Assembly: GCA_052143655.1 (NCBI GenBank)
Contig: JBKQSL010000192.1
Coordinates: 1 to 38,841, forward strand
Origin: CAVSUR01 sp052143655
GTDB taxonomy: Bacteria > Actinomycetota > Actinomycetes > Streptosporangiales > Streptosporangiaceae
Direction of reading: 5' to 3'
DNA: 38,841 nt
Made by a program: the position numbers and the translations under genes. The notes below the pieces were generated by a model. The model searched no databases and was not told the origin of the DNA. It worked only from the letters and a program-made list of their open reading frames with translations. This document shows, piece after piece, positions 1 to 7,810 of this stretch. Every line of letters begins with the position of its first letter. Position 1 is the stretch's first letter.

Positions 1-334
1 CACGAGGCACGCCGAGTCATCCGGGAAGTGTCCCTGCCGGTAATCACCTGCGGAAGCTGCGCTGCCCTGCGGTCGATGCCGCGGGAACGCGGCGTCCTTA
101 CCGCGGCGCTCAGCGCGCCGCGCGGGCACATCCCGCCGGCTTATCCTGTTCGCTTGCTGAGGTCACAGAGTGTGACGGAGGTCGGTTGAGCAACCGCGCG
201 CAGTGCCGCCGATCGGGCGGCTGCCGACTCTCTGGTGATCGCCAGGCGAAACGCACAGATCAGGTCGCGCTGCGTGCCCAGCGCCGGACGGAGTGCCGGG
301 GTGAGGTCGCGCGCCGAGGAGGGCCGGGTAGGCT

Positions 335-541
335 TCAGGATCTCTCAGCGAGCAGATATCCCCTGCGGGAACCCCTCCTGGCCCTCTGCGGGACGCCCGC
401 CCCAGAATGTCGGCGTCGCGTGAATACTGGGCTTTCGGCCGACGTTGACACAGAACACGGTCGCGAAGCCGGCGTCGATCACCCGGCGTTCCATCTCGCC
501 CGGAGACAACCAGTAGACATCGAATTCGACGCCAAGGCCGG
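335..541 (-). pseudogene. C-terminal remnant of a class I SAM-dependent methyltransferase
   Basis: Read leftward, the open frame carries DVYWLSPGEMERRVIDAGF followed by GGRPAEGQEGFPQG. This resembles the end of actinobacterial class I methyltransferases, where a D-x-YW strand, a short helix ending in AGF and a final YLLA strand close the Rossmann fold. The frame then runs into ISAR and a stop. Removing one G from the four-base run at 360-363 would give the expected QGYLLAERS ending, so a one-base insertion is likely. There is no start codon and the SAM-binding half is missing. The fragment abuts the 3' end of the small gene at 544. The family assignment rests on pattern memory only. Confidence 0.42.
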
Positions 542-543
542 TG

Positions 544-735
544 CTAGAGGGTGTCCTGCTCGTATTCGCCCGGCAGGGTACCGTGCTGGGCTGGCCGGCG
601 GGAGGTGCGGCGGGGCCGGGGCCTGGCAGCGGACCGGCGAGCCAGGCTGTCCTGGAAGAGTTGCTGGTCCTCGTTCCGCCGCTTCTCCCCGAACAGCGGG
701 TCGCCCACCTGCTCCCGCGAGCGCCGCCGGGTCAC
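544..735 (-). CDS. Small unknown basic protein, 63 aa, coupled to the upstream small gene
   Basis: I do not recognise this protein. Its GTG start overlaps the TGA of the upstream small gene (GTGA), which suggests translational coupling. The product is hydrophilic and rich in Arg, Glu and Gln. It has a central stretch GDPLFGEKRRNEDQQLFQD and a very Arg-rich second half, with no membrane segment or signal peptide. The overlap and the protein-like, non-repetitive composition support a real gene. The reverse reading is less plausible because only this strand has a good ribosome site, located in front of the partner gene. The function could be nucleic-acid binding from charge alone, but that is a guess. 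Confidence 0.45.
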   Translation of the reverse strand: MTRRRSREQVGDPLFGEKRRNEDQQLFQDSLARRSAARPRPRRTSRRPAQHGTLPGEYEQDTL

Positions 736-893
736 TCTCGTGCCCTGCGCTCGGGCGGGCCGCAGATGACCGGCCGGGCGACGATTCGGCCGTTCGCCCG
801 GTAGTCGATAGCCGGGCCGGTGGCCGGCAACGGGTTCCGGGTGCTGGCTGCGTGCTTCTTTTGTGCGTCCCGGAGGCTGCGCTGATCGGCCAT
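732..893 (-). CDS. Small unknown protein, 53 aa, with a strong ribosome binding site
   Basis: The family is unknown to me. The ATG at 893 is preceded by GAGGAGGA about eight bases upstream, one of the best Shine-Dalgarno sites in the first 10 kb. That decides the start and strand. The protein is polar (N-terminus MADQRSLRDAQKKH, C-terminus PPERRARE) and lacks hydrophobic segments. It ends in TGA inside the GTGA that starts the next small gene, so the two form a bicistron. An AT-rich patch at about 970-1000, unusual for this DNA, could hold the promoter of the pair. I infer a small co-expressed regulatory or structural pair and nothing more specific. Confidence 0.5.
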   Translation of the reverse strand: MADQRSLRDAQKKHAASTRNPLPATGPAIDYRANGRIVARPVICGPPERRARE

Positions 894-1155
894 GACGGTG
901 TCCTCCTCGCGTCGCGGCGCGGCTGCGGTGTCCCGGTCGTGCGCTCCTCCGCGGGTCGCCCGCTGGCACGTCATAGGATATCTGATTTAAATAAGACTGT
1001 CGTGGCGTTCTGCGGTGGATGGCTGCCTGGTCCCCTGGGTCTTGAACCGGGCGTGGCGGCCGGGCCGTTCTGCAATGCCTGGCTCGCAGGCGTCGTGCCG
1101 CCAGCCAGGCGATGGCCGCTGTAACCTCGGGTGAACCCAACGTGAGGGGTTATCT

Positions 1156-2889
1156 GTGGGCACAGGCGGACGGCGCCGTCGGCAAGACCGCGGGCAGCGA
1201 GGCGCTTCGCCGTCCCGTGACCGGCCGCAGCCGGGTACCGGCCACCCCGATGAGCCGAGGGCCAGAGCGGAAGCCGCGCTGGCGCGGCTTCTCCGGCTGA
1301 ATTCCCCTGGCAAGGTCAGCCTGGCGGGCGCCTACGCGCTCGGCTACGGCGCGCTGGGGCTGGCTCAGCAGGACGAAGACGGGCCGGAGTGGTACGACGA
1401 GCTCGACTCGCTTGACACGCTGTTCCTCGGCACTGCCTGGCCACAGGGATTCCGTGACGGCTGCGAATTCGCCAACGCCCGCACGGCGTGGCTGCGCATC
1501 CTGCGCGGCACCGTGCACTGGCGTGGAATCGAGCGCTTCGTCGGCGAGGCGCTCACGGCCAGCGAGGAACATGATCTGCCGGTCGATAGCGGCGAGCTGA
1601 TGCTGCTGCTCGCCGGACGCCTGGAGGCAGCAGGCCTGGACCAGCGCAAGCTTCCCCGTGACCTGCTGCCGGACGGGGCGCTGGGGGGTGCCCGGCTCGC
1701 CTACGGTCCTGCTGAGGATTCCGCGCTGCCCGATCCCCCGCACGACGCGGCTGAGCGGGTGGCTCAGCTGTGGGCGGCCACCGAGGTCGCCTTGCCGGCC
1801 GATGGCACGGCGGCCGATGCTCTGCGGGAAGGGCTGCAGATGCTCGCGAGCGCGGGGCTGGACGTCCACGGCGATCCCGCGGTGCTCCTGCCGGCCCTGT
1901 ACGCGGGCCTGGTGGCCGGCGACCACGAAGACCTCTCCGATGTCGGCGAGCGGGCGGTGGGGTGGGCTCTCGGGCTGAGCGACGAGTCCCCGTTGGTGCC
2001 GGTCACCGACGTTCTCCTGCTGGCACCCCAGCGCGGGCTCGATGTGGATACGGCACTGTGCCATCTGTTCGGCATCCCGGCTTTCAGTGAGCAGGTGCAG
2101 CCGGAAGACCGCCGCTGGCACAGCTCACCCGGGACCGCTCTCATCGACCTGGCCTTTGAACTTGGCCACCAGCAGGTCATCAATCGCGAGGGCAAGGTCA
2201 TCCGGCTCGGCCAGGACGGTGCCGCGATGATCGAAGCGCAGCGTCGCCTCTTCGAGGAGAAGTTCGGTCGGCCGCCCGGGCCTGATGATCCGCTGTTCTT
2301 CGATCCAGACGCCGGCGAGCCGCAGCTGATGTCGCTGCTCGGCGTGGAAACCGCGATGGTTGGAATGCTGGAAGCGGCTGGGATTTCACCGGCATGGATC
2401 TACGCCTATCAGCACACGGACGGACTTCTGCCACGCCCCGACGGGGGCTTCACCAGCGAGCGTGACAGCGCCCAATGGCACAAGGCAGTCAACCGGTACA
2501 TGAACCTTCACCAGGCAGCCAGCCCGGTCGACCACGAGGCCGAGACCCGCAAGCTGCAGAACGTCCTGATCGCCGTGAGCCTGAAGATGGCCGCCGACGA
2601 TCCCGAGTACGCGGCCTCGCTGGCGGCGAGGCTCGCAGCCCATGGGACCAGGGCCGACAGCGAGTCAGCTCTGCTGCGGCAGTATCTGCGCACGTGGGCG
2701 GATGAACTGACCGGCAAGCTGTGCGGCGATCCGGCCATCCACGCGGCGGCCTGCGAGTACGCCAGGGCGTGGGCGGGCGCGGATCTCGCCGACCGGGTGC
2801 GGAATGCCGCGAACGGCTCGGATGACGGCCCCGAGGACGCCGTGCTGCTCGCTGCCGCCGTCGCGGACGCCGGGAACCGGCCAGCGTAA
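1156..2889 (+). CDS. Conserved-looking unknown cytoplasmic protein, 577 aa
   Basis: This long intact gene starts at GTG 1156, preceded by GAGGGG at six bases. The first 40 residues are Arg-rich and low in complexity, so the functional start could lie further in, near RAEAALARLL. The body is acidic and mostly helical. It has a landmark RRLFEEKFGRPPGPDDPLFF around residues 365-385, followed by a region rich in aromatic residues and ending in an Ala-rich helix. I see no signal peptide, membrane segment, nucleotide-binding loop or metal motif. It stands alone between unrelated genes. Codon use fits a resident high-GC gene. No function can be assigned from sequence; a helical-repeat scaffold is possible. 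Confidence 0.7.
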   Translation: MGTGGRRRRQDRGQRGASPSRDRPQPGTGHPDEPRARAEAALARLLRLNSPGKVSLAGAYALGYGALGLAQQDEDGPEWYDELDSLDTLFLGTAWPQGFRDGCEFANARTAWLRILRGTVHWRGIERFVGEALTASEEHDLPVDSGELMLLLAGRLEAAGLDQRKLPRDLLPDGALGGARLAYGPAEDSALPDPPHDAAERVAQLWAATEVALPADGTAADALREGLQMLASAGLDVHGDPAVLLPALYAGLVAGDHEDLSDVGERAVGWALGLSDESPLVPVTDVLLLAPQRGLDVDTALCHLFGIPAFSEQVQPEDRRWHSSPGTALIDLAFELGHQQVINREGKVIRLGQDGAAMIEAQRRLFEEKFGRPPGPDDPLFFDPDAGEPQLMSLLGVETAMVGMLEAAGISPAWIYAYQHTDGLLPRPDGGFTSERDSAQWHKAVNRYMNLHQAASPVDHEAETRKLQNVLIAVSLKMAADDPEYAASLAARLAAHGTRADSESALLRQYLRTWADELTGKLCGDPAIHAAACEYARAWAGADLADRVRNAANGSDDGPEDAVLLAAAVADAGNRPA

Positions 2890-3224
2890 CCCGGGCTTGC
2901 GGCCGATGCCTTCGGCCACTGGAACCCGCTCGCTATGGCCGGCAAGATCTGCCTGCTCATGGTGGTGTCGTTCTTTCCAGCCTTTTCCTGGTCGACCGCG
3001 TAATCGGCATCCGGATCCGCCGCCGCTGGCGCCGCCAGAGCGGCTAAAGCGGGCTAAAGCGTTCCGAGCCCGGCGCTGACCTCGTCAGTCTCCGCTCGGA
3101 GGTGATCGGCTGGGCCATCGGCGAGTACCTGCGGGCCAGCCTGACCAAGTCCCCCAGCGCTGAGCAGTGACGTCGCCTGCGCTGCGTCGATGCCCGATAA
3201 ACTGCGTGATGTGCGTGAACCGCC
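2890..3224. other. Gap without an intact gene; possible C-terminal coding remnant near 3060-3170
   Basis: No complete gene is supported here. On the plus strand one frame reads SLRSEVIGWAIGEYLRASL and then reaches a stop at about 3170. This looks like the last helix of a truncated protein, but it has no start and no recognisable family. The rest is unremarkable GC-rich sequence between a rightward gene and the 3' end of a leftward gene. Confidence 0.3.
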
Positions 3225-3869
3225 TTATAGAGGATTCGATCTGCGGGGCAGCTGATGCGCGGCTGCGGCCGGTTCCAGCCAGGGCAGGACCGTGAGGCCC
3301 GGCCATTGCTGGCGCCACCGTGCCGTCTTGACCTCGTAGACCTCCCGGGGCGCGAGCACCGGGTTGGGCCGGACCACGAGGTTGAACACGTCGGCGAGGC
3401 CGTGCGGAGCGTAGATCCGCCACCGGCCATCGGGGTGCTGGCGGACGCCGAGGCAGGCGGTGGTGGCCTCATAGGTGTCGATCGCCGCTTCGGTGGAGTC
3501 GTGGGGCGGGCAGGGGATGCCGAATTTGGGCTCGTACCAGAGGTGGACGCGGGCCTGGTTGCGGATCTGGACCGGCATGGGCAGCCCGGCGAAGATTTCA
3601 TGACCGGCCTGGATGACTGCGTCCTCGGCGTCCCAGGACAGGTCGGAACCATCAAAGTAGGCGAGGTCGTAGTCGAGGATGCTCGCCTCGGGTGGCTGGC
3701 CGGTGACCACGTTCCACACGGTCTGGTACAGGCACCCAGCGACCAGGTACCAGCCCGGCAGTTCCATCGCCGCCGCACGGGTGAGCACCTCGGTCAGCGT
3801 CCCATTGCGAGCCAGCGCCGCCCGGAACTGCGCCACTTGCTCATCGATGGGAAGCCGCCCAGCCCGCAT
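3225..3869 (-). CDS. Nucleotidyltransferase-like protein of the DUF925 (NTP_transf_6) type, 214 aa
   Basis: The central region reads WYLVAGCLYQTVWN, then LDYDLAYFDGSDLSWDAED. This is the signature of the COG3575/DUF925 family, a nucleotidyltransferase-fold group related to the MNT/polymerase-beta superfamily in which the D-x-D pair would bind metal. The family is predicted from structure and its substrate is unknown. A second conserved patch, APHGLADVFNLVVRPNP, lies near the C-terminus. I prefer the ATG at 3869, because AGGGA sits about eight bases upstream. An ATG at 3899 adds ten residues but has no ribosome site. The gene appears intact and is transcribed leftward on its own. Confidence 0.8.
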   Translation of the reverse strand: MRAGRLPIDEQVAQFRAALARNGTLTEVLTRAAAMELPGWYLVAGCLYQTVWNVVTGQPPEASILDYDLAYFDGSDLSWDAEDAVIQAGHEIFAGLPMPVQIRNQARVHLWYEPKFGIPCPPHDSTEAAIDTYEATTACLGVRQHPDGRWRIYAPHGLADVFNLVVRPNPVLAPREVYEVKTARWRQQWPGLTVLPWLEPAAAAHQLPRRSNPL

Positions 3870-3932
3870 GCTGTCATCCCTATCAGCTTTCGCTGACATG
3901 CAGGCTGCCGCGCGCGGAGTTGTCGCGGTGGC

Positions 3933-4217
3933 GATGCCGGCTGGGGGTCAGCGCCGGAAGTCCAGTGGCCCGCCGATGCAGCCGCCCGGCTGCGGGCGGC
4001 CCCTCCGATCGCCGGCGAGGCGCCAGCGCAGCGCCTGGAACGCTGGCGCACCGTCTTCGCCAGCGAGCTTGCTGACCTGGAACAGGCCGTCATGGCGGCA
4101 TCCAGCCAAGGAGGCAGCACCACAGTCAGCGACATCGACCTTCGCAGCGCGGTCTACCTTGCCGGGCGGCTCCTCGGGACCCTGTATGGCGTCGCGATCG
4201 ACCGGGTCACGCCATAG
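3933..4217 (+). pseudogene. C-terminal fragment of an unrecognised protein
   Basis: This frame is protein-like and ends in TAG at 4215-4217. It contains QRLERWRTVFASELADLEQ, then SDIDLRSAVYLAGRLLGTLYG. These look like two amphipathic helices of a real protein. The frame is open back to a stop at 3894-3896, but it holds no ATG, GTG or TTG in a usable position, so the N-terminus is missing. I do not recognise the family. It is probably a leftover of a gene cut by the rearrangement that brought in the IS110 debris just downstream. Confidence 0.4.
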
Positions 4218-4263
4218 CTAACCCCCTAAGCGCGGTGTCTTTCGCCACCAGGAAGGATCCCGA

Positions 4264-4378
4264 CGTTGGCCCGGTCTCTCGCAGGACGCCCGCAGGGCCT
4301 GCTACGACCGCAAGCGAGCCGAGGGCAAAAAGCACAACTCCGCCGCCCTCATCCGCCTGGCCCGACGCCGCCGTACCG
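4264..4378 (+). mobile_element. IS110-family transposase, C-terminal fragment
   Basis: One plus-strand frame reads DARRACYDRKRAEGKKHNSA and continues ALIRLARRR. This is very like the end of IS110/IS116-type transposases, in which a Tnp20 helix pair with YDRKRAEGK and LARRR precedes the C-terminus. Only about 38 residues remain, without a start, the catalytic DEDD domain or element ends. It meets an oppositely oriented IS110 fragment at about 4350-4380, so the original element was inverted or joined from two copies. Confidence 0.6.
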
Positions 4379-4640
4379 GGCGAGGAACTCCAGGGCCGCG
4401 GGGTGGTTCAGGCGGGGACCCAGGGCCTTCTCCAGGCCGGGGTGGATCGTGACGGGCAGGCCGCGGATCCGGTTGGCCGGCCGGGTCGCCTCGCCGGCGG
4501 GGTCGTCGTCGAACCCGGCGAGGACTTCCAGCTCAGCGAGGGTCTCGTCGCCGGTATCGACCCTGCGCAGCGTGTGCGGCAGGGTGCAGGCAGCGTCGGC
4601 TCTACGCGATCATCGTGGCATCCCATCCCCAGTGGGCAGG
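4349..4640 (-). mobile_element. IS110-family transposase, central fragment in opposite orientation
   Basis: Read leftward, the frame gives LPHTLRRVDTGDETLAELEV, then LAGFDDD, NRIRGLP, IHPGLEKALGPRL and LEFLARYGG before a stop at 4349. This order matches the middle of IS110 transposases, between the DEDD domain and the Tnp20 domain. Upstream, a frame with ATMIA and then a stop suggests further frameshifting. The element is dead: no start, no complete domain, and the C-terminal part lies on the other strand next to it. Confidence 0.6.
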
Positions 4641-4699
4641 ACTCCGCAATGTCCTGAGCGCAGGGTTTCTTGTTGTGTACAGCATTCCGGCCGGAGCGC

Positions 4700-4925
4700 A
4701 CGTTTTCCAGGGCACGCCAGCCGTTTCGCGGCGGCCGGGCTTGGCGCAGGTGTGCGGTGAGGGTGAACCGGATCCAGGGCCGGGCGTCGTTTCCTGGCTG
4801 CCAGGATCCGTGGCCGACCTCCGCTAGAACGTCGTAGTACTTCTCTGTGTGTTGCGGCCGAGGTATTCCTCGATGCTCATGAACACCGGAGCGAGCACCC
4901 CGCCGCGAGCGAGATTGTGCACTAC
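4700..4925 (-). pseudogene. Fic/DOC-family protein, C-terminal remnant with a frameshift
   Basis: Leftward reading gives NLARGGVLAPVFMSIEEYL and GRNT in one frame. The text then continues in another frame as KYYDVLAEVGHGSWQPGNDA and RPWIRFTLTAHLRQAR. Together these match the C-terminal part of Fic-domain proteins, downstream of the catalytic HPFxDGNGR loop. The break lies at a TGTGTGT run at 4846-4852, and removal of two bases restores the frame. The catalytic loop itself is absent, because the sequence upstream is not Fic-like. Fic proteins transfer AMP or related groups to target proteins, often as toxins; this copy cannot do so. Confidence 0.6.
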
Positions 4926-5023
4926 GTCGTTAGTGCTGGTGGTCGCATAGGGCCTCGTCAGGCTGGTACTGGTCCTCGAGGTGCTCTGCGCCAGCTCCGA
5001 GGCTGGCCCGGCCGCCGCTGAGG

Positions 5024-5557
5024 TCAGCGCGCCGTTGCTTGCCGCCGGCGGAGGCGGTGGTTGGCCACGTTGACCTGGTTGGCGCACCGGACGCTGCAGA
5101 AGTGGCGGCGCCCGTTGCGCGAGGTGTCGATGAAGACAGTGCCGCATCGTTCCCGCCTGCAAGCCTGCAGGCGGGAACCGGCTCCGTCGTCGATCACGTG
5201 CGCTAGCCCGGCGGCGGTGAGGGCTTTGACCCGGGCGGCCAGGCCGGTGCGGACCGGGGCGTAATGAAAGTGGAACGGCAGGCCCTGGCCATGGCTGACC
5301 AGCCGGGGGCGGCAGTCGGCGGTGACCAGCAGTTCGTCGGCGCGCTGTGCTTTGTCGGCCACAGTGCTGGCTTCGAAGATCGTGCGCAGTTGCGGTGCCC
5401 ACGGCAGCAGTGCCCGCATCTGGGCGGTCGTTGCCGCCGGTTCGTGGACGTCGTAGTCGTGCAGCGTTTCGGACAGGGCCGACGGCTCGGGCGAGGGGTG
5501 GTTGACCAGCCAGGCGGCGATGTGCGCGCCAGCGCAGGTGTAAGTGTTGAACTGCAC
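5024..5557 (-). CDS. CGNR zinc-finger (ABATE-type) transcription regulator, 177 aa
   Basis: The N-terminal part (QFNTYTCAGAHIAAWLVN onward) matches the ABATE domain. The C-terminus carries the treble-clef finger C-x-C-x-type region CRRERCGTVFIDTSRNGRRH, then FCSVRCANQ and a basic helix VANHRLRRRQ. Members bind DNA through this finger. The usual CGNR signature is CANQ here, a variant. I chose GTG 5557 because the ABATE similarity starts there and further upstream the frame is not protein-like. The gene is divergent from the damaged EamA transporter gene, with only about 25 bp between starts, so it may once have regulated it. Confidence 0.75.
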   Translation of the reverse strand: MQFNTYTCAGAHIAAWLVNHPSPEPSALSETLHDYDVHEPAATTAQMRALLPWAPQLRTIFEASTVADKAQRADELLVTADCRPRLVSHGQGLPFHFHYAPVRTGLAARVKALTAAGLAHVIDDGAGSRLQACRRERCGTVFIDTSRNGRRHFCSVRCANQVNVANHRLRRRQATAR

Positions 5558-5582
5558 AAGACCATTACAGCATGATGGCCGC

Positions 5583-6540
5583 ATGGACGAACAGCCCCGG
5601 CCCGCGGCCCGGCACCCGACAGCCCGCAGCCAGCCAGGCCCTGGGACGGTCCGGGCCGATGGCTGGGGGGCTGGTGGCCGTCTGCTTGTCGGGCTGGCGC
5701 CGGTAGCCACCCGGGCAGTCGTCGGCTACCTCGCTCCGATCCCGCTGCAGGTGCTCCGGCTGACCGTCGCGGCGCTGGTGCTGCTGCCGTGGGCCGTACC
5801 GGTGTTCAGGCGGCTGCGGTTGCGGTCCCTGGGCCGGCTCCTGGCCGCTGGCACCCTCGGGCTGATCGGCTGCAATCTGCCGGTCACGGTGGGGCTGCAA
5901 TGACTGCCCGCGGCCACGGCCGGGCTACTGCTGGCGACCGAGCCGGTCTGGGTCATGATCTTGGGGAAGGTGTGCCTGGCGAGCACGCGGGCGCCATGGC
6001 CTGGCTGGGCAGCGCCGTCGCGCTTGGCGGCGTGGCCGTGCTGGCCGGGCCGGCCGCGCTGACCGAGGCGGGCGGGCCCGCTGGCGCTCGCCGGGGCCGG
6101 GCTGGTGCTGGCGGGCACGCTGGCGTTCGGCGCCTACACGATCGTGCTGCGCCCGCTCAGCCAGGCCTACGGAGCGATCCCGGCCACCGCCCGCCTCCAC
6201 CGTCGTGGGCGCTATCCCCTACCTGGCCTTCGCCGGGACGCTGTCCGTGCCGAGGCTGTCGCACCTGTCCGCGCCGACGTGCGGTGAGGTGGCTTTCCTC
6301 GCGCTCGGCAGCACGGTGGCCGGGATGCTGCTGTGGAACCGGGTCGTGCTATCCGGCGGCACCACCCGCGTCAGCTTGCTGCTCTACCTCGAGCCTGCGG
6401 TCAGCGTGGCCGGCGCGGTCGCCATCCTCGGCGAGCACCTTACCCCGACCGTGATCGCCGCCGGGGCGCTCATCCTGGCCGGGGTAGCGGCCAGCTCCAT
6501 CACCCGCCCGCAGCGGACCCCCGATCCCACATGCCGGAGA
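5583..6540 (+). pseudogene. EamA/DMT-family permease gene, broken by a stop and three frameshifts
   Basis: The pieces join into a typical ten-helix drug/metabolite transporter. The N-terminal part runs to GLIGCNLPVTVGLQ and meets an in-frame TGA at 5901-5903. LPAATAGLLLATEPVWVMIL follows in the same frame. MAWLGSAVALGGVAVLAG continues in a second frame, LAGTLAFGAYTIVLRPLSQA in a third, and VVGAIPYLAFAGTLSV through LLLYLEPAVSVAGAVAILGE in a fourth segment. Shifts fall near 5972, 6075 and 6198. The C-terminus also runs on past the expected end. EamA proteins export metabolites across the inner membrane; this copy is not functional unless the lesions are sequence errors. Confidence 0.75.
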
Positions 6541-6551
6541 GAATACTGCCC

Positions 6552-6962
6552 ATGCCCACCCTTCCCTGGACCACCCCGAAGTCCTCGCAGCCGGCCGCCA
6601 GGTCGGTCACCGTCATGGCCTCTCGCCTGGAACTGCGGCGGCTGCGCGACGTCCCGCTGTTCCTGGCCGCCGCCTTGCAGATCAGGCGGCAGATGCTGGG
6701 CTCACCCGGCGCGCTGGGCCTGTCCCTGATCGCCAGGCCGCTGCACCGCACGTTCTGGACGCTGTCGGCCTGGCAGGACCAGGCCGCGCTGTCAGCCACG
6801 GTCGGCCGCGAGCCGCACCGGCAGATCATGAAGCGGTTCCGGCCGCGGATGGCTGAATCCAGCTTCTCCACCTGGACCGCCCCTGCCACCGCACTGCCGA
6901 TTGCCTGGGACGAGGCGCTGCGCCGCTTGCAGAAGCCTGACACCGTCCACCGCCACCGCTGA
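6552..6962 (+). CDS. DUF3291/monooxygenase-like dimeric alpha-beta barrel protein, 136 aa
   Basis: The protein has the pattern of small actinobacterial proteins annotated as monooxygenase-like or DUF3291: an N-terminal TVMASRLELRRL strand, then LHRTFWTLSAWQDQAAL, and EPHRQIMKRFRPRM with STWTAP. The FWTLSAW segment and the following His-containing helix are typical of the antibiotic-monooxygenase-like ferredoxin fold. The ATG at 6552 has GGAGAG about ten bases upstream. The gene is intact, although it lies directly behind the broken transporter gene. Substrate and reaction are unknown. Heme or quinone chemistry occurs in relatives, but nothing here proves it. Confidence 0.65.
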   Translation: MPTLPWTTPKSSQPAARSVTVMASRLELRRLRDVPLFLAAALQIRRQMLGSPGALGLSLIARPLHRTFWTLSAWQDQAALSATVGREPHRQIMKRFRPRMAESSFSTWTAPATALPIAWDEALRRLQKPDTVHRHR

Positions 6963-7044
6963 GCGGCTCCCTGCCGACCGCCGGGTTTTTGGGGTTCGCG
7001 GCGCCCTCTGTGCCATCTGGCGTGCCACGGCCCGCGCGGACAGG

Positions 7045-7207
7045 TCACGCGGCGATCGCGCCGACCGGCGGATCGGCGGTTGCCGCGGCGATCTCGGCCC
7101 CGGCGGCCTGAGCCCGAGCGAGAGGCCTTCGGCGGTCGCGCGGCTGATGCCGCCGGTGCCGGTCATCAGGACGGTCTTGCCGGCATGGGATTGGTCCGGT
7201 CAGACAT
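7045..7207 (-). pseudogene. Short-chain dehydrogenase (SDR) N-terminal remnant
   Basis: Leftward, MSDRTN is followed after a one-base shift by GKTVLMTGTGGISRATAEGL. This is the first strand and dinucleotide loop of an SDR (TGxxxGIG, with the last Gly changed to Ser). Another shift then gives AAGAEIAAATADPP and a stop. The catalytic Tyr-x3-Lys region is missing. At most about 50 residues of the original enzyme survive. It lies just downstream of the PIN-like toxin gene on the same strand. Confidence 0.5.
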
Positions 7208-7255
7208 CACCGGCCCCTGGGAATGAGGGCGGGCCGGTCCTGCGTACCGGCGCGG

Positions 7256-7696
7256 TCAGCGGACGACCTTGAAGTTGAACATCGGGGTGTTGAGCGTGCC
7301 CATCAGGCGCAGCCATAGCGGCAGCAGCATCTTGGTGCCGCGGGCGGCGCTGATGTCGCGCCCGGTCCAGTGGGCCGGGTCTGTTGCCTGAATCAGGGGC
7401 CCGGGGTTCTTCCTTGAGCGCGGGGAAGCGCGGCTGCTGGCGCAGAGGATTCCCGTGGTGGCAGTGTCGGCTTGCAGTGCTCGCAGCAGGATGGGCCGGA
7501 AGTCTCTGGCGTTCTCGGTGAGCAGCCAGCGCCCCTGAGAGGCTGCCCAGGCGAAGACTTCGTCATCGCTCATTGCCCGCAGTTCGCCGCGCTCCGCCAC
7601 AGCGATCACGTCCTGGCCCAGGTCGCGCAGCGCGGCAGCGATGGCGGGGGAGAACATCTCGTCAAGCACCAGGCGGGCGGCAGCCGGATGGCTCAT
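7256..7696 (-). CDS. DUF5615 PIN-like toxin with an unrelated C-terminal extension, 146 aa
   Basis: Residues 1 to about 100 match DUF5615 PIN-like proteins: RLVLDEMFSPAIAAALRDLG with the first acidic residue, VIAVAERGELRAMSDDEVF, then WLLTENARDFRPILL and a RKNPGPLIQA end. PIN-fold toxins are usually metal-dependent RNases. After LIQA the sequence changes to a 40-residue tail ending LMGTLNTPMFNFKVVR. That tail is not part of the family, so the gene may be fused to the end of another one. ATG 7696 is chosen because it overlaps the stop of the antitoxin remnant (ATGA), the normal coupling in these modules. Whether the toxin is active is open. Confidence 0.68.
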   Translation of the reverse strand: MSHPAAARLVLDEMFSPAIAAALRDLGQDVIAVAERGELRAMSDDEVFAWAASQGRWLLTENARDFRPILLRALQADTATTGILCASSRASPRSRKNPGPLIQATDPAHWTGRDISAARGTKMLLPLWLRLMGTLNTPMFNFKVVR

Positions 7697-7806
7697 GCGA
7701 TGAGCTGCCGTTGTACCCGCCATGCTTCCTCGGCGCGGGCAGATGCCTCATCAGCGTCGCTGATCTCGGTATCGATCTCGTCCCGGTAGCTCCCGTAGTA
7801 GCTGAG
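7693..7806 (-). pseudogene. Antitoxin C-terminal remnant of the DUF5615 module
   Basis: The 37-codon frame reads YYGSYRDEIDTEISDADEAS and ends AEEAWRVQRQLIA, with its TGA inside the ATGA that starts the toxin gene. The acidic, helical text is typical of the C-terminus of antitoxins paired with DUF5615 toxins. A TAG at 7807-7809 closes the frame upstream, and no start codon is available, so the DNA-binding N-terminus is gone. The break coincides with the start of a TetR fragment on the other strand. Confidence 0.6.
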
Positions 7807-7810
7807 CTAG

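Noticed and set aside
186..1124. A 312-codon plus-strand frame at the left end
   Set aside because: It covers the small leftward gene pair, which has a strong ribosome site. Its translation is Arg/Gly-rich without any domain.
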